Source: an uncultured Porphyromonadaceae bacterium
GTDB lineage: Bacteria > Bacteroidota > Bacteroidia > Bacteroidales > Muribaculaceae
NCBI GenBank assembly: GCA_902495075.1
Contig: CABUVO010000056.1
Coordinates: forward strand, 1 to 12,574
Length of the DNA: 12,574 nt
Direction of reading: 5' to 3'
The notes below the pieces were generated by a model that had not been told where the DNA came from, did no database searches, and saw only the letters and a program-made list of their open reading frames with translations. The position numbers and the translations under genes were made by a program. Each line of letters begins with the position of its first letter. Within the stretch, counting starts at the first letter, position 1. This document shows positions 6,108 to 12,574 of this stretch, piece by piece.

Positions 6108-7245
6108 GATTTTTTATGACTTCTCGTATAGTTTTCAAAATATGTTCAATGGTTTGCACGCTCATATCGGCAGAGAGCGAGAAACGTATTCGTTCCCCTC
6201 CAAGTGGTACGGTAGGGCGCCGAATCGGTAATACGTCAATTCCTTTGACCGATAATCTTGCAGCAAGTTGCAGAGCTTTCCTTGCATCACCAATAACCAG
6301 CGGTACGATATGTGACCGCGATAAGTTGGGCGATCCCGATATATCCTCGATTCCTTTTCTGAAGAGGTCAGATATCTCAAGCAAATGTTTCCTCTCTTTC
6401 ACCATCGAGAGTATATTGATGATCATAAACTCCGACCAAGCAGCATTGACGGGCGGCAACGCAGTGGAGAAAATAAAACTTCGTGAGCAATTCACGAAAT
6501 AGCTTTTCAAAAGAGGATGAGTTGCCACAAATGCGCCGGAAGATGCTGCCGCTTTTCCAAGGGTGCCAACAAGGATGTCAATATCGGCAATCACACCAAG
6601 TTCTTCCGCAAGCCCGAGACCTCGATCACCCCTCGTGCCGAAAGCGTGAGCTTCGTCAACGTAGAGTATCATATTGGGATATGCCTTCTTTAATTCCACA
6701 ATATCACGGAGGGGAGCGAGATCTCCATCCATGCTGTAGATTGACTCAAGCACAACGATGCATCGCGTAGAATTCTTATGTTTTTCAAGAAGCTTCTGTA
6801 GTGACGTGATATCATTATGTCGCCAACGCTGAAAATCGGCTTTGGCAAGCATAAGCCCGTCAATCATTGAGGCGTGAATCAGTTTGTCGCAGAGGAAGAC
6901 TGTATCCGGAATGTTGAGAGCCTGAATGATACCGACATTCGCATGGTATCCTGAGTTGAACAGCAATACATCCTTGCCATATAATCCGGAAAGTAGATTC
7001 TCCAGGTGCCCATGATGGTTCTGTCTCTGCGACAGCAACCTTGAGGCTGAAGAGGAGAAAGAAGCATCGGGATAACGGCGACCGAATTCATCGGCATAAT
7101 CTTTCCATTTCGCACCCAATCCAAGATAATCGTTTGAGGTCAGATCAATACGCAATGATTCAGACCGATCCGCCGGGATTGTCCTGAATCTGTTTTCGTT
7201 ATCGAAACTTTCAAGTATTTTCTGATAATCTCTATAGGGCACCAT
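6097..7245 (-). CDS. bioF: 8-amino-7-oxononanoate synthase BioF
   Basis: This PLP enzyme joins pimeloyl-ACP (or CoA) and L-alanine to give KAPA. Signatures are DLTSNDYLGLGAKW near the N-terminus, SSSASRLLS, LLFNSGYHANVG, the cofactor aspartate in YVDEAHAFG (Asp197 from the chosen start) and the Schiff-base lysine in VGTLGKAAASSGAF (Lys231). I chose the ATG at 7245 (MVPYRDYQKILES). This gives 382 residues, the usual length, and a 14-base overlap with the bioA stop. An ATG at 7311 is in frame but would add 22 basic residues unlike the family and overlap bioA by 80 bases. The gene ends overlapping bioGC by 11 bases. The usual GNHP motif is replaced by QRQNHHGH, a variation also expected in Bacteroidota members. 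Confidence 0.94.
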   Translation of the reverse strand: MVPYRDYQKILESFDNENRFRTIPADRSESLRIDLTSNDYLGLGAKWKDYADEFGRRYPDASFSSSASRLLSQRQNHHGHLENLLSGLYGKDVLLFNSGYHANVGIIQALNIPDTVFLCDKLIHASMIDGLMLAKADFQRWRHNDITSLQKLLEKHKNSTRCIVVLESIYSMDGDLAPLRDIVELKKAYPNMILYVDEAHAFGTRGDRGLGLAEELGVIADIDILVGTLGKAAASSGAFVATHPLLKSYFVNCSRSFIFSTALPPVNAAWSEFMIINILSMVKERKHLLEISDLFRKGIEDISGSPNLSRSHIVPLVIGDARKALQLAARLSVKGIDVLPIRRPTVPLGGERIRFSLSADMSVQTIEHILKTIREVIKNHED

Positions 7246-8524
7246 TCTGAGTTTTAATGATTTTGAGTAGGGCATCGCAGAGTTTTTCAACCTGCGCATC
7301 CGAGACGGCAAGATATGGTGGCATTATATATGCGTTCTTGCCGAAGGGACGGATCCATACGCCTTCCTTAACGCATAGTTTCTGAAACTCTCCAACATTA
7401 ACGTCATTTTTAAGCTGAATAACGCCTATTCCTCCCAACACTCTGACATCATCAACAAAATCCCATTCGCGGGCAATGGAGAGGCGTTGACGCATTATTT
7501 TTTCGATCTCTTGGATTCTTTGCTGCCAAGGAGACTCAAGAAGCAACCGAGTAGAGGCGAGTGCAACCGCACACGCCATGGGATTTCCCATGAATGTCGG
7601 TCCATGCATCATGCATCCGGATTGAGAATCCGAGATTCTGTCTGCAATAGCAGCTGTGGTTGCTACTGCAGCGAATGTCATGTATCCTCCCGTTATGGCT
7701 TTCCCAATAAGCATAATATCTGGTTCGACTCCGGCGTGTTCCCATGCGAAAAGTTTACCGGTACGCCCGAATCCGGTAGCAATCTCGTCGAAAATAAGTA
7801 TAAGACCAAGTCTATCGCATGTCTTTCGTAACTCGCGTAGATACTGTGGATGATAGAAACGCATTCCGCCGGCTCCCTGCACGATCGGTTCGAGTATCAC
7901 GCCGGCAAGAGTATCTGTGTTTTTTTCAAGAATCTCCTGCATGGGACGGAAATCATCCGGATTCCATTCGTCATCAAACCGGCATTGTGGTGCCGGTGCG
8001 AAATGACGTATAGGGAGTGCGGGACCGAAAGCCCCGTGCATACCTGTGACCGGATCGCAGACAGACATGGCGTTCCATGTGTCGCCATGATAGCCGGAAC
8101 GTATTGTTGCAAAATTTGTTTTTTTCGGATTGTCATAAGCCTGTACAGCCATTTTCATAGCCACCTCCGTGGCAACAGACCCTGAATCGGCATAAAAAAT
8201 ATGATTCATCGAAGGGGGGAGGACAGACAGAAGAAGTTTGGCAAGGTCGATTGCCGGTTGGTGTGTGAACCCTCCGAACATCACGTGCGACATTTTTTCT
8301 ATCTGTTTTTTTATAGCTTCATTGAGCACGGGATGGTTATATCCATGGATAACGCACCACCATGATGACATTCCGTCGATGAGTTCCGTGCCATCGGCAA
8401 GTGTAATCACGGCACCCTCTGCGTGATCAACCTTATATGTGGGAAGGGGATCATGGGTGGATGTGTATGGATGCCACAGGTGCAGGCGGTCGAAATTATC
8501 GTGGATAGATGTTGTGTCAGTCAT
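7232..8524 (-). CDS. bioA: Adenosylmethionine-8-amino-7-oxononanoate aminotransferase BioA
   Basis: This 430-residue PLP aminotransferase converts KAPA to DAPA using S-adenosylmethionine as amino donor. Visible features are LWHPYTS with Tyr20, DGMSSWWCVIHGYNHP (51-64), GYHGDTW (144-150), FDEIATGFGRTGKLFAWEHA with the cofactor Asp246, and the Schiff-base lysine in LIGKAITGGYM (Lys275). GPTFMGNPMACAVA is typical of BioA. The Tyr20 and SSWW features distinguish it from other class III aminotransferases. It is the first gene of the bioA-bioF-bioGC operon. It lies 70 bases after priA, with a -7 element and a palindrome in the gap. Length and all key residues are normal. Confidence 0.96.
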   Translation of the reverse strand: MTDTTSIHDNFDRLHLWHPYTSTHDPLPTYKVDHAEGAVITLADGTELIDGMSSWWCVIHGYNHPVLNEAIKKQIEKMSHVMFGGFTHQPAIDLAKLLLSVLPPSMNHIFYADSGSVATEVAMKMAVQAYDNPKKTNFATIRSGYHGDTWNAMSVCDPVTGMHGAFGPALPIRHFAPAPQCRFDDEWNPDDFRPMQEILEKNTDTLAGVILEPIVQGAGGMRFYHPQYLRELRKTCDRLGLILIFDEIATGFGRTGKLFAWEHAGVEPDIMLIGKAITGGYMTFAAVATTAAIADRISDSQSGCMMHGPTFMGNPMACAVALASTRLLLESPWQQRIQEIEKIMRQRLSIAREWDFVDDVRVLGGIGVIQLKNDVNVGEFQKLCVKEGVWIRPFGKNAYIMPPYLAVSDAQVEKLCDALLKIIKTQNGAL

Positions 8525-8547
8525 TGTTTAGATTGAGGAGAGCTAAG

Positions 8548-8564
8548 ATTGAAATTAATTCAAT
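8548..8564 (-). promoter_or_regulatory. Palindrome ATTGAA-N5-TTCAAT at the bioA transcription start; candidate operator
   Basis: A perfect 6-bp inverted repeat with a 5-base AT spacer lies immediately downstream of the predicted -7 element and would cover the transcription start. That is a good position for a repressor of the biotin operon. Which protein would bind is unknown; a DNA-binding BirA is one candidate. Such AT-rich palindromes also arise by chance. Confidence 0.35.
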
Positions 8565-8565
8565 A

Positions 8566-8573
8566 CAAAATTA
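8566..8573 (-). promoter_or_regulatory. -7 promoter element for the bioA-bioF-bioGC operon
   Basis: TAATTTTG on the minus strand matches TAnnTTTG and lies between the priA stop and the bioA start, giving a leader of about 38 bases. The expected -33 TTG is not present in good form. No terminator is seen after priA, so the operon may also be reached from the priA promoter. Confidence 0.45.
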
Positions 8574-8594
8574 GCAAAAATTATCATACGATTG

Positions 8595-11060
8595 TCATAC
8601 CGGATCAACATCATAATAGATAATCGATGATTTTATTTGGGGTAGATGCGCAAGCCGGGCATGCACACTTCGCAAAATATCCTTTACTTTCTTCATGGAT
8701 GCTCCCGCTTCGACTTTCAGCATTATCGACTGGATATACCATAACGCGACTCTGCTTACAAACGGCTTCTCCGGACCGAGCACGCGATCGCCAAATATAT
8801 CGCGAAGTGCTTTGGTGAGTATCACCGCTCCCATGTCTGCATTTGCAGCATCTTTATTTTTAAGATAAATGTTGATGATGCGGGTGAAAGGAGGGTATGC
8901 ATATTTGCGTCGTTCTTCCAACTCTTCATTGTAATATGCCATATAATCGTGGGCACGTACGTGTTTCAGCACCGGTTCATCCGGTTTGGTAGTCTGAATA
9001 AACACTTTACCCACATCTTTGCGTCGTCCGGCACGTCCGGCAACTTGTTCGAGCATATTGAACGCGCGTTCATTGCTCCGGAAATCAGGAAAATTCAATA
9101 ATGTATCAGCATTGACAACGCCTACGACCCTGACTTTTTCGAAGTCCAGACCTTTCGATACCATCTGTGTGCCAACAAGGATGTCTGTCTCATGATTGGC
9201 AAATTCCTCTATGATTTCCTGATATGCATCCTTGTTGCGTGTCGTGTCCAGATCCATGCGCGCCACTCGGTAGCCTGGAAACTCCTGATGCACCTCCTCC
9301 GCTATCCGCTCTGTGCCGTAACCATAAACCTCAATGGAATTTTGACCGCAGGCAGGACAGAGTTTGGGTATAGGTTGGCAATAACCGCAATAATGACACT
9401 TCAGAAGTTCGGAATTTTTGTGATATACAAGAGATACGTCGCAATTATGACACTTAGGAGTCCATCCGCATTGCTGGCAGACCACCACAGGAGCAAAACC
9501 TCTTCGGTTTTGGAACATTATTGCCTGCGAGCCCTCTTTCAGAGCTTCGTTGGTGGCGAGACGAAGAGGTTGCGACAGAATGCCTTTGTTAAGTTTCTTT
9601 TTGCGCTGAGCCCGCATATCTATAATCTCCACATCCGGCAACTGTGAGCCTTCGAATCTTTCATTAAGGGATACGAGTCCGTATTTACCTTGCGTAGCCT
9701 TGAAATATGTTTCAACCGAAGGAGTTGCAGAACCAAGCAATGTATTGGCTCCATGCATGGATGCAAGCATTATCGCCGCATCACGGGCGTTATATCGGGG
9801 AGCGGGATCGTACTGTTTAAAAGATGATTCGTGTTCCTCGTCAACAATCACAAGACCTAATCTTGCGAACGGCAGGAATACAGAAGATCTCACTCCGAGT
9901 ATTATCAAAGGGTCATTTGAATTAAGAAGACGTTTCCATACATCCACTCGTTCATTATCGGAGAATTTGGAGTGATATATCAGGAGTGTGTCTCCAAACA
10001 CCTTTCGGAGTCGGTCGGTAAGCTGTGTTGTCAAAGAAATCTCCGGAACGAGATAAAGTACCTGGTTGCCCGAAGCGAGAGCCGCAGCAATCAGATGAGT
10101 GTAGATTTCAGTCTTTCCGGAACCGGTGACACCATGAAGCAACGACACACGATGATCTCTGAAAGTCTCTTTTATATCTTCAAATGCCTTTTGCTGTATA
10201 TCCGAGAGAGGAGAAAGAATTGGTTTATGGATGCCGGGAGTAGGATTGAAGCGGCTGAGAGTTTTTTTGACAGTCTTAAGAATACCCTTGTCAATAAGGG
10301 CTCGAAGCACACCGGGAGAGACACCTGAAACTTCCAGAAGTTTTTCACGACTTACATCCTGCAAACCTGACTTCTGTTTCATCCATCCCGACAACTCAAG
10401 ATAGGCTATAAGTGCCTTCTCCTGTTGATTTGACCGAGAGGTCTTGTTGAAAAACTCATGGAGACCATCATTATCATTACGATCGATTGTGAGTTCGATG
10501 AAAGTCATCTTCTTCGGTCGATATTTTTCCACAACCTTTTCATCAATCTCCACAATGCCAGCCTCCATCAGCGAATTGATAACGCGTGGAGCATTCTTTA
10601 TCTCTGTGACGGATTCAATCTCCGATATTTTAAGACGCTTTTTATTCTGGAGAGCTTGAATGATGATTGCCTGATTTTCCGTCAGCTTTATCCCTTCCGG
10701 CATGTCGAAATCATCATTCAGACTGACATAGGTCTCACTTTCCGGTTTGAGCCCGGTTGGTACGGCAGCCTTGAATACTTCTCCCGGAGAACAAAGATAA
10801 TACTCCGCGATCCAATGCCATAACTTCAACTGTGGATACCTGACGATAGGAGTTGGGTCAAGAAGCGCCATGATCGGTTTCACGTCATATCCCGCCGGCG
10901 GTTCGGAATGTATGTGCTCAACAATTCCTGTGTAATATTTCTTTTTGCCGAACTGCACAAGTACCCGCGACCCCTTCTGGAGATCGTGTTGCATCTCTTC
11001 GGGAATCACATAAGTGAAAGTTGAGTAGAGAGGCAGTGGTAATATTATTTCAGCAAACAT
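8595..11060 (-). CDS. priA: Primosomal protein N' (replication restart helicase PriA)
   Basis: PriA is the superfamily 2 helicase that reloads the replisome at stalled forks. The N-terminus MFAEIILPLPLYSTFTYVIP matches the 3'-DNA-binding domain. The Walker A is HGVTGSGKT (309-317), the Walker B is DEEH (407-410), and TLLGSATPS follows. Eight zinc-binding cysteines are intact at 528, 531, 537, 540, 555, 558, 568 and 571. The late motifs VGTQMVSKGLDF and QVAGRAGR are also present. At 821 residues it is longer than the E. coli protein because of extra sequence between roughly residues 110 and 290. This part holds a likely winged-helix segment and appears usual for Bacteroidota. The start is fixed by the conserved N-terminus. 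A -7 element ends only 4 bases before it. Confidence 0.97.
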   Translation of the reverse strand: MFAEIILPLPLYSTFTYVIPEEMQHDLQKGSRVLVQFGKKKYYTGIVEHIHSEPPAGYDVKPIMALLDPTPIVRYPQLKLWHWIAEYYLCSPGEVFKAAVPTGLKPESETYVSLNDDFDMPEGIKLTENQAIIIQALQNKKRLKISEIESVTEIKNAPRVINSLMEAGIVEIDEKVVEKYRPKKMTFIELTIDRNDNDGLHEFFNKTSRSNQQEKALIAYLELSGWMKQKSGLQDVSREKLLEVSGVSPGVLRALIDKGILKTVKKTLSRFNPTPGIHKPILSPLSDIQQKAFEDIKETFRDHRVSLLHGVTGSGKTEIYTHLIAAALASGNQVLYLVPEISLTTQLTDRLRKVFGDTLLIYHSKFSDNERVDVWKRLLNSNDPLIILGVRSSVFLPFARLGLVIVDEEHESSFKQYDPAPRYNARDAAIMLASMHGANTLLGSATPSVETYFKATQGKYGLVSLNERFEGSQLPDVEIIDMRAQRKKKLNKGILSQPLRLATNEALKEGSQAIMFQNRRGFAPVVVCQQCGWTPKCHNCDVSLVYHKNSELLKCHYCGYCQPIPKLCPACGQNSIEVYGYGTERIAEEVHQEFPGYRVARMDLDTTRNKDAYQEIIEEFANHETDILVGTQMVSKGLDFEKVRVVGVVNADTLLNFPDFRSNERAFNMLEQVAGRAGRRKDVGKVFIQTTKPDEPVLKHVRAHDYMAYYNEELEERRKYAYPPFTRIINIYLKNKDAANADMGAVILTKALRDIFGDRVLGPEKPFVSRVALWYIQSIMLKVEAGASMKKVKDILRSVHARLAHLPQIKSSIIYYDVDPV

Positions 11061-11064
11061 GCTG

Positions 11065-11072
11065 CAAAGATA
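11065..11072 (-). promoter_or_regulatory. -7 promoter element abutting the priA start
   Basis: TATCTTTG followed by C on the minus strand is a full match to TAnnTTTG. Only CAGC separates it from the priA ATG, so transcription would begin at or within a base or two of the start codon. A good -33 TTG is not seen. A terminator for rpmE lies just upstream, so priA needs its own promoter. Confidence 0.5.
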
Positions 11073-11140
11073 ATCGAAAAATTTGAAAAAGTTTGTAATA
11101 AATCATAGCTGAGGTACCGGGTCTTTCAAGTTGAAGAAAT

Positions 11141-11170
11141 AAAAAAGGGTTCCGGATGGAACCCTTTTTT
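11141..11170 (-). terminator. Intrinsic terminator after rpmE
   Basis: A perfect 13-bp stem, AAAAAAGGGTTCC (11141-11153) against GGAACCCTTTTTT (11158-11170), has a 4-base loop. In the minus direction it ends in TTTTTT and continues ATTTC. It lies 16 bases past the rpmE stop and separates rpmE from priA. The A/T symmetry means it could act in both directions. Confidence 0.9.
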
Positions 11171-11186
11171 GCGGAGCGCGAAGTGA

Positions 11187-11441
11187 TTATTTCTTTGCGC
11201 GGTTGCCGTAACGGCTGCGGAATTTGTCCACACGTCCAGCTGTGTCGACGAGCTTCTGTTTACCTGTGAAGAAGGGGTGAGAGGAGCTGGTGATCTCAAG
11301 TTTTACAAGAGGATACTCCTTGCCGTCGATCTCAATAGTCTCGCGAGACGCAACCGTTGAACGGGTGATGAATGTCTCGTCGTTTGACATATCTTTAAAT
11401 ACCACCTCGCGGTATTCTTTGGGATGAATGTCTTTTTTCAT
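11187..11441 (-). CDS. rpmE: Type B 50S ribosomal protein L31
   Basis: This 84-residue protein matches the type B L31 (the YkgM/RpmE2 form). It has the start MKKDIHPKEYREVVFKD, LVKLEITSSSHPFFTGKQKL and the basic C-terminus FRSRYGNRAKK. The zinc-binding cysteines of type A L31 are absent; there is no cysteine at all. It is part of the large subunit near the central protuberance. In organisms with both forms the cysteine-free type replaces the zinc form under zinc limitation. In many Bacteroidota it appears to be the only copy, which cannot be checked here. It is a single-gene unit with a near-ideal promoter, a structured leader of about 65 bases and a strong terminator. Confidence 0.96.
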   Translation of the reverse strand: MKKDIHPKEYREVVFKDMSNDETFITRSTVASRETIEIDGKEYPLVKLEITSSSHPFFTGKQKLVDTAGRVDKFRSRYGNRAKK

Positions 11442-11479
11442 TTTAGTAAAATACTGCAGTTAATTTGTTAAAATTTTTC

Positions 11480-11502
11480 TTGACAGGTCGCGATCCCGTC
11501 AA
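11480..11502 (-). promoter_or_regulatory. 5'-end hairpin in the rpmE leader
   Basis: On the minus strand TTGACGGG (11502-11495) pairs with CCTGTCAA (11487-11480) over 8 bp, including one G-U pair, around a 7-base loop containing TCGCGA. The predicted transcript starts near 11507, so the hairpin is almost at its very 5' end. The rest of the leader to the ATG is A/T-rich and mostly unpaired. It could be a stability element or an autoregulatory binding site for L31; the role is inference. Confidence 0.4.
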
Positions 11503-11510
11503 ATGGCTTG

Positions 11511-11540
11511 CAAAGTTAATACTTTTTTTTGAGATGACAA
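11511..11540 (-). promoter_or_regulatory. Canonical Bacteroidota promoter for rpmE
   Basis: On the minus strand TTG (11540-11538) is followed, after exactly 19 bases, by TAACTTTG (11518-11511). This is a full match to both halves of the primary-sigma promoter of this phylum. It predicts a start near 11507 and a leader of about 65 bases. It is the best promoter in the window. Confidence 0.8.
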
Positions 11541-11552
11541 AAGCTTTTTGAT

Positions 11553-11612
11553 AATGTGTAATGTGAAATGTGAAATGAGGAATGTTTAATTGGGAAGTAG
11601 GAATGAGGAATG
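11553..11612 (+). repeat. Degenerate AT-rich heptamer repeat
   Basis: Units such as AATGTGT, AATGTGA, AATGTGA, AATGAGG and AATGTTT follow each other with a 7-base step from 11553. They then break into GGAATGAGGAATG near 11600. Stops in several frames make coding unlikely. It lies just upstream of the rpmE promoter. From here to the small ORF at 11724 I see nothing else but a 6-bp hairpin (GTTGCG/CGCAAC, 11691-11706). Confidence 0.5.
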
Positions 11613-11723
11613 ATGGTGGCACCACAACTTAAAGCCGAGAGGCGATGCACACAGCCGGGCATACAATCAGTCAGCTCCAAAGATTCAATAGTTGCGGAAT
11701 CGCAACATCGTTATCAATCTTCA

Positions 11724-11954
11724 CTATCGCCGTTTCGTCGGGCATATCGTCCAAACGGGCTTTCCGGGATATTCTTCTATAATACCCCGATTCTCACCAT
11801 CAATAATCACATGGATTGATGTCGGTTTAGTCCAAACCCGACATAAACCGTTAATCAGTATATTGTTTATGCAGAGAGTTGAGTCAATAAGTTCAACTTT
11901 CTCAATATCGTGTTCCTGCAACACCGGCATCGCTTCACATATCAAAGTCTCCAA
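11724..11954 (-). CDS. Small ORF of unknown function (possible remnant)
   Basis: The minus strand is open for 76 codons from a TTG at 11954. An ATG nine codons in gives 68 residues. The protein is mildly acidic and looks plausible: EHDIEKVELIDSTLCINN, then TSIHVIIDGENRGIIEEYPG, ending PTKRR. I do not recognise a family, and it has no signal peptide or membrane segment. There is no convincing promoter or start signal: the frame is open back to a stop just upstream of 11965 with only a TTG before the internal ATG. A broken C-terminal piece is therefore as likely as an intact small gene. It is divergent from the exported-protein gene at 11997. A 6-bp hairpin without a T-run lies 18 bases after the stop. 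Confidence 0.35.
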   Translation of the reverse strand: METLICEAMPVLQEHDIEKVELIDSTLCINNILINGLCRVWTKPTSIHVIIDGENRGIIEEYPGKPVWTICPTKRR

Positions 11955-11985
11955 TGAAACATCATCGAATGTCGATTATTATTTG

Positions 11986-11993
11986 TAACTTTG
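11986..11993 (+). promoter_or_regulatory. -7 promoter element abutting the exported-protein gene
   Basis: TAACTTTG followed by C matches TAnnTTTG fully and is separated from the ATG at 11997 by only three bases (CGT). No TTG is found at the -33 distance. With the usual spacing the A of the ATG would be the first transcribed base. Confidence 0.5.
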
Positions 11994-11996
11994 CGT

Positions 11997-12574
11997 ATGG
12001 CAGCACTCTATAAGATATTGATTTTGTGTGTTGGCTTTGCTCTCTCCTGTAACCTATGGGCGCAAAGCCATCTTGACCCAGCTAACGATAGCAGAGAGTT
12101 CTTAGAGCAATATAGCTATTCTTTGCTCACAAAGGAACGCAAGGGTGGAATAGTTGTTGAGCCATCTTTCTCAAATAGATATGGGGTCAGTTTGTCAACG
12201 AAATGTGATAGTCTGACACTGATTGAAAAACGGTCGCATGGAATGGTCTATCTTGATAGTATTAATGTCAAAGAGATTCCAGTGGTAAAAGTAGCCATTG
12301 ATTCTGTATTTGGCAAAAGCCTTGCCGAACTTATCGATGTTGCTGTTGAAAAGGCAATGCCAACTTTTTCTGCCGGACTGGATGGTGTGATGTATTATTT
12401 TATCGCATCAAATGACAGCATTGGGAAAACATGGTCGCCTTCGGATGAATCCTCTAATTGCGGTGTGCTTGTCAATATTGTAGAGGCGTTAAAAGATGCA
12501 ATACAAACAGGAGAGTTGCAGAATTTTATTGATGATTGGTGGTGCTCAATCGACAAACTTCGGTTGTCATTTCA
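11997..12574 (+). CDS. Exported protein of unknown function, C-terminus beyond the window
   Basis: The frame from ATG 11997 is open to the right edge for 192 codons. It begins MAALYKILILCVGFALSC and continues NLWAQSHLDP. This is a typical signal peptide: a lysine, a hydrophobic core, and a likely cut after Ala22 in LWA|Q. The cysteine at 18 is in a poor lipobox (ALSC), so a secreted or periplasmic protein is more likely than a lipoprotein. The mature part has a FLEQYSYSLLTKERKGG segment and later GLDGVMYYFIASN and GKTWSPSDESSNCG. These resemble uncharacterised exported Bacteroidales proteins, but I cannot name a family. A -7 element just before the ATG supports this start. The strand and context suggest a new transcription unit running rightward. 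Confidence 0.7.
   Translation, partial: MAALYKILILCVGFALSCNLWAQSHLDPANDSREFLEQYSYSLLTKERKGGIVVEPSFSNRYGVSLSTKCDSLTLIEKRSHGMVYLDSINVKEIPVVKVAIDSVFGKSLAELIDVAVEKAMPTFSAGLDGVMYYFIASNDSIGKTWSPSDESSNCGVLVNIVEALKDAIQTGELQNFIDDWWCSIDKLRLSF

Noticed and set aside
6116..6502. 128-codon plus-strand open frame
   Set aside because: Antisense shadow of bioF.
7246..7311. Longer BioF N-terminus starting at 7311
   Set aside because: It adds 22 arginine/lysine-rich residues not seen in the family and overlaps bioA by 80 bases; the ATG at 7245 fits the family start.
9192..9647. 151-codon plus-strand open frame
   Set aside because: Antisense shadow of priA over the zinc-cysteine region.
11691..11706. Hairpin GTTGCG-GAAT-CGCAAC as a terminator for the small ORF
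   Set aside because: Only 6 bp and no T-run on either side.
12040..12054. Lipoprotein signal in the exported protein (ALSC)
   Set aside because: The residues before the cysteine do not fit a good lipobox, while LWA|Q is a good signal peptidase I site.

Overview
The window reads as a chromosomal segment of a Bacteroidota bacterium, most likely order Bacteroidales. Several gene starts are preceded by the phylum's promoter signature (TAnnTTTG at -7, with a TTG at -33 in the best case). Shine-Dalgarno sites are inconspicuous. The gene content also fits: a fused BioG-BioC protein, an enlarged PriA of 821 residues and a cysteine-free type B L31. A family-level placement such as Muribaculaceae is only a guess.

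Layout. (1) Left edge, minus strand: a short gene leaves the window. It is readable only if one base is restored, so it is a probable pseudogene. (2) 231-3073, plus strand: an accessory run of small genes. These are a cysteine-rich DUF3795 protein, a YciI-like protein, a 4-oxalocrotonate-tautomerase-like protein, a GrpB/UPF0157 protein and an AraC-family regulator, followed by a CatA-like O-acetyltransferase with its own promoter. The YciI, tautomerase, GrpB and AraC genes are separated by 2 bases or overlap by 4, so they almost certainly form one operon. A 21-bp-spaced direct repeat lies just before it. (3) 3074-3753: a decayed stretch with hairpins, a sigma-70 region-4 fragment fused to unrelated sequence on the minus strand, and an open fragment on the plus strand. 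It ends in a strong bidirectional terminator. (4) 3754-11441, all minus strand: core genes, in transcription order rpmE (type B L31), priA, bioA, bioF, bioG-bioC fusion, rmlA. (5) 11442-11996: the rpmE promoter and leader, a degenerate heptamer repeat, and a small unrecognised minus-strand ORF. (6) 11997 to the right edge: the start of a plus-strand gene for an exported protein of unknown function.

How the genes work together. bioA, bioF and bioGC overlap by 11-14 bases and form a translationally coupled late-biotin operon. The BioC half methylates malonyl-ACP so that fatty-acid synthesis can build a pimeloyl chain, and the BioG half removes the methyl ester. BioF and BioA then make KAPA and DAPA. 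bioD and bioB are not in the window. priA (replication restart) and rpmE (ribosome) have their own promoters. rmlA makes dTDP-glucose for surface sugars and stands without the other rml genes. Apart from the AraC regulator, roles in the 231-3073 run are inferred from families only.

I found no CRISPR array, tRNA, rRNA, intact mobile element or defence system. The most interesting leads are promoters abutting start codons (possible leaderless mRNAs), a hairpin at the 5' end of the rpmE transcript, a palindrome at the bioA start site and the uncharacterised plus-strand operon.
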